33,345 bases of DNA from Saprospiraceae bacterium (GCA_027080725.1 JALWRC010000109.1:1-33345), one strand, 5' to 3'. Shown: positions 26,415 through 33,345, counted from the stretch's first letter. The notes: generated from the sequence alone by a model not told the origin. Program-made: numbers and translations.

Positions 26415-26444
26415 ACCATCGGTCAATCTCAACCTACCAATGGT
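26415..26444 (-). promoter_or_regulatory. LytTR-type paired binding site (site B, degenerate)
   Basis: On the minus strand, ACCATTGGT (26444-26436) and ACCGATGGT (26423-26415) have a 12-bp spacer and a 21-bp period, identical in spacing to site A. Each has one mismatch to the LytTR consensus core GTT. The right half plus flank (ACCGATGGTGTGTT) matches site A (ACCGTTGGTGTATT) at 12 of 14 positions. It lies 186 bp upstream of the small cargo/746-aa fibre operon. Confidence 0.5.
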
Positions 26445-26553
26445 CCGTGTTGTCAGACTTAAGGAGATAGGACTGTTCTGAGGATTGAGGAAAAAAAGCA
26501 TGTTGCCGAAAGATGAGATTATAGATTCGAAGGGGTTTATTGCAGATCATGAA

Positions 26554-26790
26554 ATGTGTATTACAAGTTGTACTGTTTTGATTTGAGAAACTGAAATAAT
26601 CCCGTAGGGATGTCCTCATTGTAGTCCTGTACGAGCGATAGCGAAGTGCAGGGCTTTATAATATCACCTAACGCCGTTTTGGCGAAATTTTTACCCGGTC
26701 CAATAGGCTAAATGCTTGAGAAGTGTGGTATGCAAAAATGGTGACAAAAACGATGCTTTTGTTCATTTTTGTGCAATTAGTATTACACAC
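26554..26790 (+). repeat. MITE/REP-like intergenic element, copy 3 (longest)
   Basis: The left end is ATGTGTATTACAA (26554-26566) and the right end GTATTACACAC (26780-26790), which are imperfect terminal inverted repeats. The inside contains ATCCCGTAGGGAT (palindrome), CCTGTACGAGCGATAGCG with GTGCAGG (stem), and CTTGAGAAGTGT. It encodes no protein. Confidence 0.68.
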
Positions 26791-26828
26791 CAATCTGCGC
26801 CTGGCCGGGGCATATCCCATCTATTGCC

Positions 26829-26836
26829 TATCTTTA
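26829..26836 (+). promoter_or_regulatory. Candidate -7 box for the 26865-30007 operon
   Basis: TATCTTTA resembles TAnnTTTG and ends 28 bp before the ATG at 26865, a usual distance in Bacteroidota. No -33 box was confirmed. Confidence 0.35.
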
Positions 26837-26864
26837 CCCTCTCAATCTAAAAAGCGAAAACATC

Positions 26865-27401
26865 ATGAGTGAAATGGAAACATTGGGCGTCGGCTCACGG
26901 GTCAATCATCCTGCATACGGAGACGGCGTCATCGTAGAGGTGGATACTGCCGCCTACAAGGTGAGTTTTATTAAGTACGGATTAAAACACGTAGGGAGGA
27001 ATTACAAGAGTTGGGAGGTGATCGAAGCCGTCCCTATTGCCAACAAGGTCACCTTTGACGATGCAGAGCAGTCTCTTATCAAGATTCTTCGTGCTTGGGC
27101 GGATATCACTGAGGTGGTGGAGCTCGGGGATAAATGGGATGGGGGAATGATGATCCTACGTCCGGGTGACCCTGATCTCAAGGAAAAGGAGATACCGATT
27201 GATGTGTTTTTTCATAAGATTGTCATGTTGCGTGATCGCCTGCGCGTCATGGAGCAACGTATCAACTCCAACAAAAAACTCTCCGACGAAGACAAAGTCA
27301 ACCTCCAGCAGTATCTCACCCGGATATACGGGTCATTGACTACCTTTAATGTGCTTTTTAAGTATAAAAAGGATCATTTTGTAGGAGAAAGATCGTCCTG
27401 A
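26865..27401 (+). CDS. Conserved hypothetical protein with Tudor/KOW-like N-terminal domain
   Basis: A 178-aa soluble protein without a signal peptide. Residues 6-55 (LGVGSRVNHPAYGDGVIVEVDTAAYKVSFIKYG) resemble the small Tudor/KOW-like barrel also found at the C-terminus of UvrD/PcrA helicases, where it contacts RNA polymerase. That function is not inferred here. Residues 65-178 are charged and helical, with VVELGDKWDGGMMILRPGDPDLKEKEIPID as a conserved-looking core. It heads a tight three-gene operon: the next ATG is 2 bp after its stop. The function is not recognised. Confidence 0.75.
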   Translation: MSEMETLGVGSRVNHPAYGDGVIVEVDTAAYKVSFIKYGLKHVGRNYKSWEVIEAVPIANKVTFDDAEQSLIKILRAWADITEVVELGDKWDGGMMILRPGDPDLKEKEIPIDVFFHKIVMLRDRLRVMEQRINSNKKLSDEDKVNLQQYLTRIYGSLTTFNVLFKYKKDHFVGERSS

Positions 27402-27403
27402 TT

Positions 27404-28762
27404 ATGTGCATAAAGTCCACCATTTCATACCTGAAAAGTAAATTCATTCTTGCGCTCATCCCGCTCATTTTGCTGATGGGCGGATGCTTGAGTTTTGACC
27501 ATACGTATGAGCAACTGCCGCCAGGAATGTGGCGGGGCGTCCTCTATCTCGACGGCAGGGTGGAGAAGATTATCCCGTTTGAGAAGAAGCTCTACAACAA
27601 GCAGGATGTCATGAAATATCAGCCGGGCAAACATCAGCTTCCGTTCCTCTTTGAGGTCAAATACTTAGAGCCAGATTCCTTTGTCATCGTCATCCACAAT
27701 GGGGAGGAGCGCATCGTCCTCGATCAGGTGACGTACGGCCGGGACCCCATGACGGCAAGAGATACGCTGCTTATTGCCTTTCCGTTGTACGATACTTATA
27801 TCCATGCGGTCCATGACCAGGGGATGATGGAGGGGTATTGGGAAGTGCCGGCAAGAGGGGATTACAAGATCGAGTTTGACGCCCAATACGGTAAGAAAAG
27901 CCGGTTTGAGGTGAAGAATGCCCATCCGGTCGCGGACTTGACCGGCAAGTGGAAGACGAGATTTGGTATCGAAGACAGCACCGGAAAAAGTATCGAGTAT
28001 GCTATCGGTGAGTTCCGGCAGCAGGGGAGCCATCTGACCGGAACATTTATGACGGAGACGGGGGATTATCGCTACCTCGAAGGGGTGGTCGATGGGGATC
28101 AGATGCGGCTTTCTGCCTTCGACGGGCTGCATGCTTTTTTGTTTGAAGCAAGGCTCTATGGGGATGGCAGCTTGCAAGGGACCTTCCGGTCCGGCAAGCA
28201 TTACACTACCCAATGGGATGCGGTGCACGACGAAGAGTTTGAGCTTCGCGATCCGGACACCCTTACGAAAGTGGTGCGTGAGTTGCCGTTGGAGTTCAGG
28301 TTTCCCGCTTCTGACGGAAGGCGGGTTTCGCTCGAGGATCCACCATTTCAAGGCAAGCCCGTCATCATACAAATCATGGGCACCTGGTGTCCCAATTGCC
28401 GGGACGAATCCGCTTTTCTGGCGGAGTATTTCAAGGCACACCCTTCCTCCGATGTACAGGTCATCGCGACGGCTTTCGAGAAGTATGAAGACACCACGCG
28501 GGCCCTCCAACATCTACAACTCTACAAAGAGCGGATGGGCATGCCTTATACCCTTGTCCTCGGAGGAAAACTTTCGCGCGACGCAGCTATCCAAGCGTTC
28601 CCCCAACTCAATCACATCATGTCGTATCCTACCATGTTGTATCTGGATCGAACCCACCGGATACGATTCGTCCACACGGGTTTTTCCGGTCCGGCGACCA
28701 GCGCTTACCCGGAGTTTAAACGGGACTTTGAGGAAAAGGTCAAAGAGATTAGCAAACCTTAA
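27404..28762 (+). CDS. TlpA-like thioredoxin lipoprotein with large N-terminal domain
   Basis: A 452-aa protein. The N-terminus ends in the lipobox LLMGGC (Cys 28). Residues about 40-290 form beta-rich domains, including a DUF4369-like thiol-reductase N-domain and a segment rich in LTGTF/LQGTF strands. Residues about 300-450 are a TlpA/ResA thioredoxin fold with GTWCPNCRDE (active-site Cys 329 and 332) and the cis-proline loop SYPTMLYLD. It is inferred to reduce or isomerise disulfides in exported proteins in the periplasm; the substrate is unknown. Its start is 2 bp after the previous stop, so it is coupled. Its first codons contain one copy of the 11-mer repeat. A start further downstream would remove the lipoprotein signal, so the ATG at 27404 is preferred. 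Confidence 0.88.
   Translation: MCIKSTISYLKSKFILALIPLILLMGGCLSFDHTYEQLPPGMWRGVLYLDGRVEKIIPFEKKLYNKQDVMKYQPGKHQLPFLFEVKYLEPDSFVIVIHNGEERIVLDQVTYGRDPMTARDTLLIAFPLYDTYIHAVHDQGMMEGYWEVPARGDYKIEFDAQYGKKSRFEVKNAHPVADLTGKWKTRFGIEDSTGKSIEYAIGEFRQQGSHLTGTFMTETGDYRYLEGVVDGDQMRLSAFDGLHAFLFEARLYGDGSLQGTFRSGKHYTTQWDAVHDEEFELRDPDTLTKVVRELPLEFRFPASDGRRVSLEDPPFQGKPVIIQIMGTWCPNCRDESAFLAEYFKAHPSSDVQVIATAFEKYEDTTRALQHLQLYKERMGMPYTLVLGGKLSRDAAIQAFPQLNHIMSYPTMLYLDRTHRIRFVHTGFSGPATSAYPEFKRDFEEKVKEISKP
27420..27430 (-). repeat. GTATGAAATGG 11-mer, copy 7
   Basis: Reverse-strand copy in the first codons of the TlpA-like gene (read as TISYL). Flanking bases resemble a degenerate relative at 30242-30262 (CACGATTTCATA). 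Confidence 0.5.
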
Positions 28763-28789
28763 AAAGGCCCTATTCAGGGTGTTGGTATT

Positions 28790-30007
28790 ATGGGTAAGGA
28801 GGTGGTAAGGACATTCGAACGGGAGATTAGCATTGCGATGGCATTTTTTCTAATAACCGCTACGTACGGATGGATATTGCGTTTATACAAGGTGGTGGAC
28901 TTTATTCCCTTTGGCTACAAGGATATTCTGCAAGCGCATTCGCATGTCACGTTCTTGGGGTGGGGATTTTTTGCGACGGTTGCTCTGGTGCGACGGGCGT
29001 TTTATCCGGGTTCCGAGTTGTTGGCGAGGAGGACTCACCGGATGTATTACGTCATGGCTCTTGCCTTGACCGGGCTACTTATCAGCTTTCCTCTGCAAGG
29101 ATATCGATTCTTTTCCATCCTGTTTTTATCCCTTTTTTTACTGGCGAGCTATATTTATCTACACGGCGTGCTCAAAAACCTGAAGAAGGACCGCGGCCTA
29201 CCGGCGCGATTGGTCCGTACCGGTATATACTTTTACTATCTGTCCAGTCTGGGAATTTGGGCATTGCCTCCGGTTGTGTTGGAATTGGGCAAAGGGGATT
29301 TGTATTTTGATACGATCTATTTTTACTTGCATTTCCTATACAACGGTTTTTTTGTTTTCGCTCTATTTGGAGTGTTTTTGAAGTTGTTACAGCTCGGTGG
29401 AACGCGGACATTAGAAAAGGACTGGAAGTGGTTTTATCTCATGACGGCTGCTGCCTGTATTCCGGCGTATGCCCTTTCGTTGCTTTGGACGGCGGTTCCC
29501 GATTGGGTGTACGGATTGGCGGTCGTCTCCGCAATAGTGCAATGGGCAGCGCTTTTTTATCTGTACCGGATTCTAAGGAAGGAGATACGTACCCTATCCG
29601 GGCTGTTGCAAAGGGTATTGCTCCTTTTGGTATCTGTCGCGTACGCGCTCAAAGTAACCTTCCAGTTGATGAGTGTGTTCCCTTCGATTTTAGCCGAAGT
29701 GATGCGTTACAAGCATTTCTTTGTCATCGGCTATCTCCATCTTTATACTCTTGGGTTTATGAGCCTTTTATTATTGTTTTTAGTCGCTTTAGCGAGCGAG
29801 AGGTCATGGAGCTCCGCCGGTCTGCTCCTTCTTCTCTTTGGCATCTTGGTGAGCGAGGCCATGCTCTTCGGGCAAGGGGTGTTATTGGTCACCGGAGCTA
29901 CAGCCATCCCTTCTTTTGATTTGGTTTTACTCCTCGTCAGTGCTTTTATGCCGGTGGGAATTTTTTGGATGCTGACCGGGAGGATTAGGGAGCGATATAC
30001 TCGTTGA
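28790..30007 (+). CDS. Polytopic membrane protein, heme-copper-oxidase-subunit-I-like, function unassigned
   Basis: A 405-aa protein with about 11-12 hydrophobic spans and no signal peptide. Histidine-containing motifs in or beside spans include LQAHSHVTFLGWGF (about 45-58), FYLHFLYNGFFVFALFG (about 178-194) and KHFFVIGYLHLYTLGFM (about 305-321). Paired membrane histidines recall heme ligands of the CcoN/NnrS-like superfamily, but the full copper-site set is not evident, so the enzyme class is left open. It may transport or bind heme or a quinone. It starts 28 bp after the thioredoxin-lipoprotein gene, which may link it to redox processes in the envelope. The open frame and hydrophobicity make the gene itself certain. 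Confidence 0.82.
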   Translation: MGKEVVRTFEREISIAMAFFLITATYGWILRLYKVVDFIPFGYKDILQAHSHVTFLGWGFFATVALVRRAFYPGSELLARRTHRMYYVMALALTGLLISFPLQGYRFFSILFLSLFLLASYIYLHGVLKNLKKDRGLPARLVRTGIYFYYLSSLGIWALPPVVLELGKGDLYFDTIYFYLHFLYNGFFVFALFGVFLKLLQLGGTRTLEKDWKWFYLMTAAACIPAYALSLLWTAVPDWVYGLAVVSAIVQWAALFYLYRILRKEIRTLSGLLQRVLLLLVSVAYALKVTFQLMSVFPSILAEVMRYKHFFVIGYLHLYTLGFMSLLLLFLVALASERSWSSAGLLLLLFGILVSEAMLFGQGVLLVTGATAIPSFDLVLLLVSAFMPVGIFWMLTGRIRERYTR

Positions 30008-30414
30008 GTTGAACGAATTTTACCGTCAGTTAGTGTTGCCTTTGATCATAAATGAAGGGGGCATGACAAAGCAAGAAATAGTCTTTGTACAGTTTGCTGT
30101 ACACATGTATATCATATTATATGTTGTTCTCTCCGGGAAAGCCGGCTTTTGGGTTCGTAGTGTTATATCGTGTATTTTGTATGAAATGGCGGACTATGTG
30201 GTTTTAGCAGAAGACCGGATAGCCTTTTTGACTTTTTACAACATTAAATCCACGATTTCATATCACAAAATCCAAAAATCAGCGTTAAATGAGGGAAGGT
30301 GGCGTTTCAGATATAGACTTTCTTCATTCTCAATACACAAATTCTGAAGCGTTGCGTTAGAAAACGGTCGAAGGTTATCGAACCGGTGATAATGATAGAT
30401 TGGACAAAACAACT
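30008..30414. other. Intergenic region without a credible gene
   Basis: 407 bp. A 112-codon frame from a TTG at 30009 has no family likeness and is not called. Copy 8 of the 11-mer (30179-30189) and an inverted relative with mismatches (CACGATTTCATA, about 30251-30262) lie here. No promoter was assigned. Confidence 0.5.
30179..30189 (+). repeat. GTATGAAATGG 11-mer, copy 8
   Basis: Intergenic copy; flank CGGACT resembles the TGGACT beside copy 7. Confidence 0.55.
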
Positions 30415-31077
30415 ATGGGACATATTAATACTTTTTATAATCTGTTAGGAGTGCTCCTTGTACTGGTTTTGACCGGGATTGCTCTCCCGTCGATTGCCGT
30501 GGCTCAACAATATATGGTGGATTGGGGGGAGCCTGTCAAAGAAGGGGATTACCTTTTGTATACGCGATTTTCTGAAGGATCTGAAATCAAGGAAGTCAAG
30601 TTGACCGGGACGATACATGCCAATCTAAAAGCGGTTACCCATGTTTTAGAGACGGTTCCGGAGTATATGGAATGGGTGTACAATTGTCAGGAATCCAGGC
30701 TGGTTAGCATGGATGGACCGGAGGCTTTCACTTATTATATCCGGATTGATTTTCCATTTCCTTTGAGTGACCGGGACGTGGTCCTTGCAGCTCATCACGG
30801 ATACTACATGGATGGCTCATGGCATGGTTCTACCCATGTTGTACATCCTGCATCTGTACCTGTTTACGACGGAGTCGTTCGGGTGAAGATGTACCATGTA
30901 ACCTGGGACTTAACGCCGGTGGATAATGACGAAGTGGCATTTGTCTACACAGTGGTAATGGACCCCGGGGGATATATCCCGCAGTGGATTACCAATTTGT
31001 TTTTGAGCGAGGCACCCGTTCGCACGATTAAAGACCTGGAAAAACACAGCCAAAAAGTCCAAAAGCGGGGACAGTGA
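30415..31077 (+). CDS. Secreted START/SRPBCC-domain protein
   Basis: 220 aa from the ATG at 30415; an in-frame TTG at 30400 would add 5 residues. A signal peptide or N-terminal anchor (LLGVLLVLVLTGIALPSIAVAQ) is followed by a START-type lipid-binding fold over most of the protein: VKEGDYLLYTRF, LKAVTHVLETVPEYMEWVYNC, FTYYIRIDFPFPLSDRDVV and WDLTPVDNDEVAFVYTVVMDPGGYIPQWITN. The PFPLSDRD and GYIPQWITN segments are hallmarks of START proteins. START domains bind sterols, phospholipids or hopanoid-like lipids. A periplasmic lipid-handling role is inferred; the ligand is unknown. The gene stands alone, with no operon partner within 400 bp. Confidence 0.85.
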   Translation: MGHINTFYNLLGVLLVLVLTGIALPSIAVAQQYMVDWGEPVKEGDYLLYTRFSEGSEIKEVKLTGTIHANLKAVTHVLETVPEYMEWVYNCQESRLVSMDGPEAFTYYIRIDFPFPLSDRDVVLAAHHGYYMDGSWHGSTHVVHPASVPVYDGVVRVKMYHVTWDLTPVDNDEVAFVYTVVMDPGGYIPQWITNLFLSEAPVRTIKDLEKHSQKVQKRGQ

Positions 31078-31205
31078 TGGCATCTCCACTTCCAAGTCTT
31101 CCTTCGTCAGCTATAGTGCTCCGTGCAGAAAATAACCATACACATCATCTCGCTCATTTCCACTGCCTCTTCGTTCCTCAAACAGGAGTTATGCCGTAAA
31201 CATAG

Positions 31206-31225
31206 CCCACGGTTTTAACCGTGGG
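31206..31225 (+). repeat. REP-like hairpin (perfect)
   Basis: CCCACGGTT, loop TT, AACCGTGGG: a perfect 9-bp stem. It has the same sequence family as the imperfect copy at 10918-10937, so at least two REP-type units are dispersed in the window. Confidence 0.6.
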
Positions 31226-31480
31226 ATGGATATTACAGACGATTTTTGTAATGGTTTTAACCATTTATATCTTGTACACGTTAGAGCGAGTTTATGGGGT
31301 TGTTATTTTGTTTCCGGAGGACTCCGGTTTTTTGTTACTTTTTGGGGCAAGGCCAAAAAGTAAGGCTATTCAATTTATGAAGTCTATTGCCAATGCAAAT
31401 GCTTTTGATTCTACGCACTGATGTGCAGCTTGCAATGCCCCTCCCGATTCATCCTCTCCAATGGTCCTTTGTTTTTATCG

Positions 31481-31517
31481 TATTTTTGTCCGGGATTTCG
31501 ATGAGAGTATCGCGGAC
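31481..31517 (+). promoter_or_regulatory. Promoter box and adjoining inverted repeat before the CDF gene
   Basis: TATTTTTG (31481-31488) is an exact TAnnTTTG -7 box 42 bp before the ATG at 31531. GTCCGGGAT (31488-31496) and ATCGCGGAC (31509-31517) form an 8-of-9 inverted repeat with a 12-nt spacer that covers the expected transcription start. This is an operator-like position that could suit a metal-responsive repressor, or it may be a 5' leader hairpin. Confidence 0.45.
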
Positions 31518-31530
31518 AGTATAAAGCAGT

Positions 31531-32325
31531 ATGTATAAGACAAAGTATAAAATATCACAAATGGATTGCCCATCGGAGGAGCGTTTAATCCGCATGAAAT
31601 TGGATACAATACAAGGCATTGTTCATTTGGATTTTGACATCCCCAACCGGCAGTTGACCGTCTATCATCAATCGGCGGAGGCAGAGGTTACCCGGGCAAT
31701 TGAAGGGCTTAAACTGGGTGGGCGTCTTATCCAAACGGAATTGAGTGACCAGGTGGATTTCGAGGAGCAGAGCCATCAGAGAAAACTGCTATGGACCGTC
31801 CTGGCCATCAACTTTGCCTTCTTCCTCATCGAAATGGCTACCGGCCTGCTCTCCAGGTCTATGGGATTGGTGGCGGATAGTCTGGATATGTTGGCAGATG
31901 CCTTTGTGTATGGCATCAGCATAATGGCAGTGGGAGCAGCGGTGGCTAAGAAAAAGCGCGTAGCTCGATGGGCCGGTTATTTCCAAATTGTATTGGCTGC
32001 CATGGGTTTTGTAGAAGTGCTCCGTCGTTTTATGGGGCAGGAAGGGATGCCTGATTTTATGACGATGATTGTCGTATCCGTTTTGGCCCTCATCGCCAAT
32101 GCATTTTGCCTGTATATCTTACAGAAATCCGGCAGCAAAGAGGAAGCACATATGCAAGCCAGCCTTATCTTTACCTCCAATGATGTAATCATCAATCTGG
32201 GAGTCATCACGGCGGGAGTGCTGGTGTATTACACCCATTCCGGTATACCTGATTTGATTATCGGGACCATTGTATTCTTGATTGTGATGCGTGGCGCCCT
32301 GCGCATTTTAAAATTGGGCAGGTAA
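31531..32325 (+). CDS. Cation diffusion facilitator with HMA-like N-terminal domain
   Basis: 264 aa. Residues 1-75 resemble a heavy-metal-associated ferredoxin-like domain (YKISQMDCPSEERLIRMKL), but only one Cys of the usual CxxC is present. Residues 85-260 contain about six membrane spans of the CDF family: SMGLVADSLDMLADAFVYG carries the TM2 metal-site acidic residues (D-x-x-x-D), and SLIFTSNDVIINLGVI is TM5, where the usual His of HxxxD appears replaced by Phe while the Asp remains. No long cytoplasmic C-terminal domain follows. CDF proteins export Zn, Co, Fe or Mn in exchange for protons. The altered site makes the substrate uncertain. Confidence 0.85.
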   Translation: MYKTKYKISQMDCPSEERLIRMKLDTIQGIVHLDFDIPNRQLTVYHQSAEAEVTRAIEGLKLGGRLIQTELSDQVDFEEQSHQRKLLWTVLAINFAFFLIEMATGLLSRSMGLVADSLDMLADAFVYGISIMAVGAAVAKKKRVARWAGYFQIVLAAMGFVEVLRRFMGQEGMPDFMTMIVVSVLALIANAFCLYILQKSGSKEEAHMQASLIFTSNDVIINLGVITAGVLVYYTHSGIPDLIIGTIVFLIVMRGALRILKLGR

Positions 32326-32418
32326 CCATTCCTGCATATCATCACCTGCTTGCCCGTAGTCGGATCTAAAAGGTATAGGCTATGTGCATTATCTCGTTTT
32401 AGCAAATGGCGAGCTTCA

Positions 32419-33345
32419 TCAACGCATCAGAGTAATATCTCCTGCGATTTGCTTTAATTCTCCTTCTTTATTCCGGTAGATAAGGCGATATACATAGACC
32501 CCCGGCAAGGCATCCTTTCCATTTTGTTGGCCGTCCCAAAGGGTGCATCCCCCGGTACAGGGAAAATCGTAGAGGGCCTGAACGGTATTTCCCCAACGGT
32601 TAAAGATCTCGAATGAAATGAGATAGACCTCCTCTTCTGAAAAGAGTTGGAAAGTCTCGTTTACATTGTCTTGGTTAGGGGTAAACACGTTGGGGAGGTA
32701 TATGCCACCGCCCTCCTCCTCAAGTACCCTTACGGTGATGGCATCGCAATACATGCAACCATTGCTGTCGATGACGCACAGTTCAAACACTGATGTTTTT
32801 CCAATACTGGACTCCAACGCGGTTTGTGCTGTCCCACTTACAATAACCGAATCATTGCGTTTCCACACGACTTCATACGGAGAGGGCACATCTGTTCCGG
32901 CAGTGATACGAAATGACTCCCGAGGCCGGACCTCAAAATCATCACCGAGATCGACGTAATGCGCATCTGCAGCCTTTATCTCTACTATTTCATGCACAGT
33001 ACAACCCAGGCTATCTTTCCACATAACTTCATACGATCCGGGCGGAAGAACGATGAGGTGTTTTTCGATGCTATCTTGCCGGATTCCATCGAGGAATAAG
33101 GAGATTTTTCCTCCACCACCGGATATATATTTGGCCGTAATCCGGCCGTTGTTCTCTTCATAACATCGCTCGTCTGTTACCTCCAATTGGTAGCGTAACG
33201 GCTCGGGCATCGTGACCACCACGGTGTCATCTACCGGGCAGAATCTCCCTTTTGGGTCATAAATACGAGCCGAATAGATCCCTCCTTTGTGAATATAACG
33301 CTTCGTGCTGCGACTGCCATCTTCCCATATCACATCATAGTGGTC
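32419..33345 (-). CDS. Type B T9SS cargo protein, C-terminal part (runs off the window)
   Basis: The frame stays open to the window end (upstream codons read DHYDV before IWEDGS), so the GTG at 33333 is not the start and at least 308 residues belong to a larger protein. It contains repeated beta domains of the SprB-like type (YQLEVTDERCYEENNGRITAKY, GSYEVMWKDSLGCTVHEIVEI, PYEVVWKRNDSVIVSGTAQ). The gliding-motility-associated type B T9SS tail IYLPNVFTPNQDNVNETFQLF through FEIFNRWGNTVQALYDF and GVYVYRL to GDITLMR ends it. Repeats of this kind occur in SprB-type adhesins. It is inferred to be a surface adhesin secreted by the T9SS. It is convergent with the CDF gene, with a 93-bp gap. Confidence 0.9.
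   Translation of the reverse strand, partial: DHYDVIWEDGSRSTKRYIHKGGIYSARIYDPKGRFCPVDDTVVVTMPEPLRYQLEVTDERCYEENNGRITAKYISGGGGKISLFLDGIRQDSIEKHLIVLPPGSYEVMWKDSLGCTVHEIVEIKAADAHYVDLGDDFEVRPRESFRITAGTDVPSPYEVVWKRNDSVIVSGTAQTALESSIGKTSVFELCVIDSNGCMYCDAITVRVLEEEGGGIYLPNVFTPNQDNVNETFQLFSEEEVYLISFEIFNRWGNTVQALYDFPCTGGCTLWDGQQNGKDALPGVYVYRLIYRNKEGELKQIAGDITLMR

Larger units (their letters stand above)
26230..26864. other. Divergent intergenic region upstream of the small cargo gene
   Basis: A 635-bp gap (518 bp if the longer frame to 26346 is used). It holds LytTR-type site B (26415-26444), MITE-like copy 3 (26554-26790) and a promoter-like box at 26829-26836 for the rightward operon. No other gene is supported. 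Confidence 0.65.
31078..31530. other. Intergenic region with REP hairpin and promoter of the CDF gene
   Basis: 453 bp without a supported gene. It holds the perfect REP-like hairpin 31206-31225, a 66-codon frame starting in that hairpin (rejected) and the promoter/inverted-repeat pair at 31481-31517. Confidence 0.55.

Noticed and set aside
27665-28513. 282-codon minus-strand frame (and the 28092-28808 plus frame) opposite or overlapping the TlpA-like gene
   Set aside because: No recognisable domain, and the TlpA-like frame has a lipobox, CPNC active site and operon spacing.
30009-30347. 112-codon frame starting with TTG
   Set aside because: No signal, domain or typical composition; it overlaps one of the dispersed 11-mers and its mirror relative.
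31221-31421. 66-codon frame starting with GTG inside the REP hairpin
   Set aside because: The start lies in a palindrome and the protein has no family likeness; possibly a decayed remnant.

Overview
The window reads as chromosomal DNA of a gliding or surface-active Bacteroidota, most like Saprospiria/Chitinophagia. The evidence is type IX secretion (T9SS) type A and type B sorting domains, PorP/SprF and PorE-like proteins, the long (about 307 aa) NusB, LytS/LytTR regulation, TAnnTTTG-like promoter boxes and few Shine-Dalgarno sequences. No rRNA, tRNA, CRISPR array, phage module or transposase gene was seen.

Layout. 481-7786 (+): a PorP/SprF-like protein, a TPR/PD40/OmpA-like protein and a 1213-aa PKD-rich type B T9SS cargo, a recurrent secretion/adhesin trio. 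7892-8815 (+): NusB. 9052-12825 (-): two type A T9SS cargo genes; the second (Omp28/thioredoxin-like) is split by an apparent one-base deletion. 13198-15264 (+): an M49 dipeptidyl-peptidase III-like lipoprotein. 15347-19179 (+): a beta-propeller LytS-type sensor kinase and its LytTR response regulator. 19314-26229 (-): an orphan LytTR protein, a 1095-aa and a 746-aa fibre-like protein (17-residue beta-roll repeats plus a C-terminal S74 endosialidase-type chaperone domain), and a small T9SS cargo. 26865-30007 (+): a Tudor/KOW-like protein, a TlpA-like thioredoxin lipoprotein and a polytopic membrane protein. 30415-31077 (+): a secreted START-domain protein. 31531-32325 (+): a CDF cation transporter with an HMA-like N-terminus. 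32419-33345 (-): the C-terminal part of another type B T9SS cargo, running off the window.

The best candidate for an undescribed system is 15.3-26.5 kb. Two promoter regions, one for each beta-roll/S74 gene unit, carry paired 9-bp direct repeats with a 21-bp period. That is the architecture bound by LytTR domains: one pair fits the published consensus at both half-sites, and the other has one mismatch per half-site. Beside them lie a LytS/LytTR pair and an orphan LytTR gene whose start codon overlaps the stop of the 1095-aa gene. This suggests a self-contained sensor-to-fibre regulon.

Two other signals are not explained by the genes. The 11-mer GTATGAAATGG (or its complement) occurs eight times, against about 0.02 expected by simple base counting. 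Three intergenic regions carry copies of a 170-240 bp MITE/REP-like element with short terminal inverted repeats.
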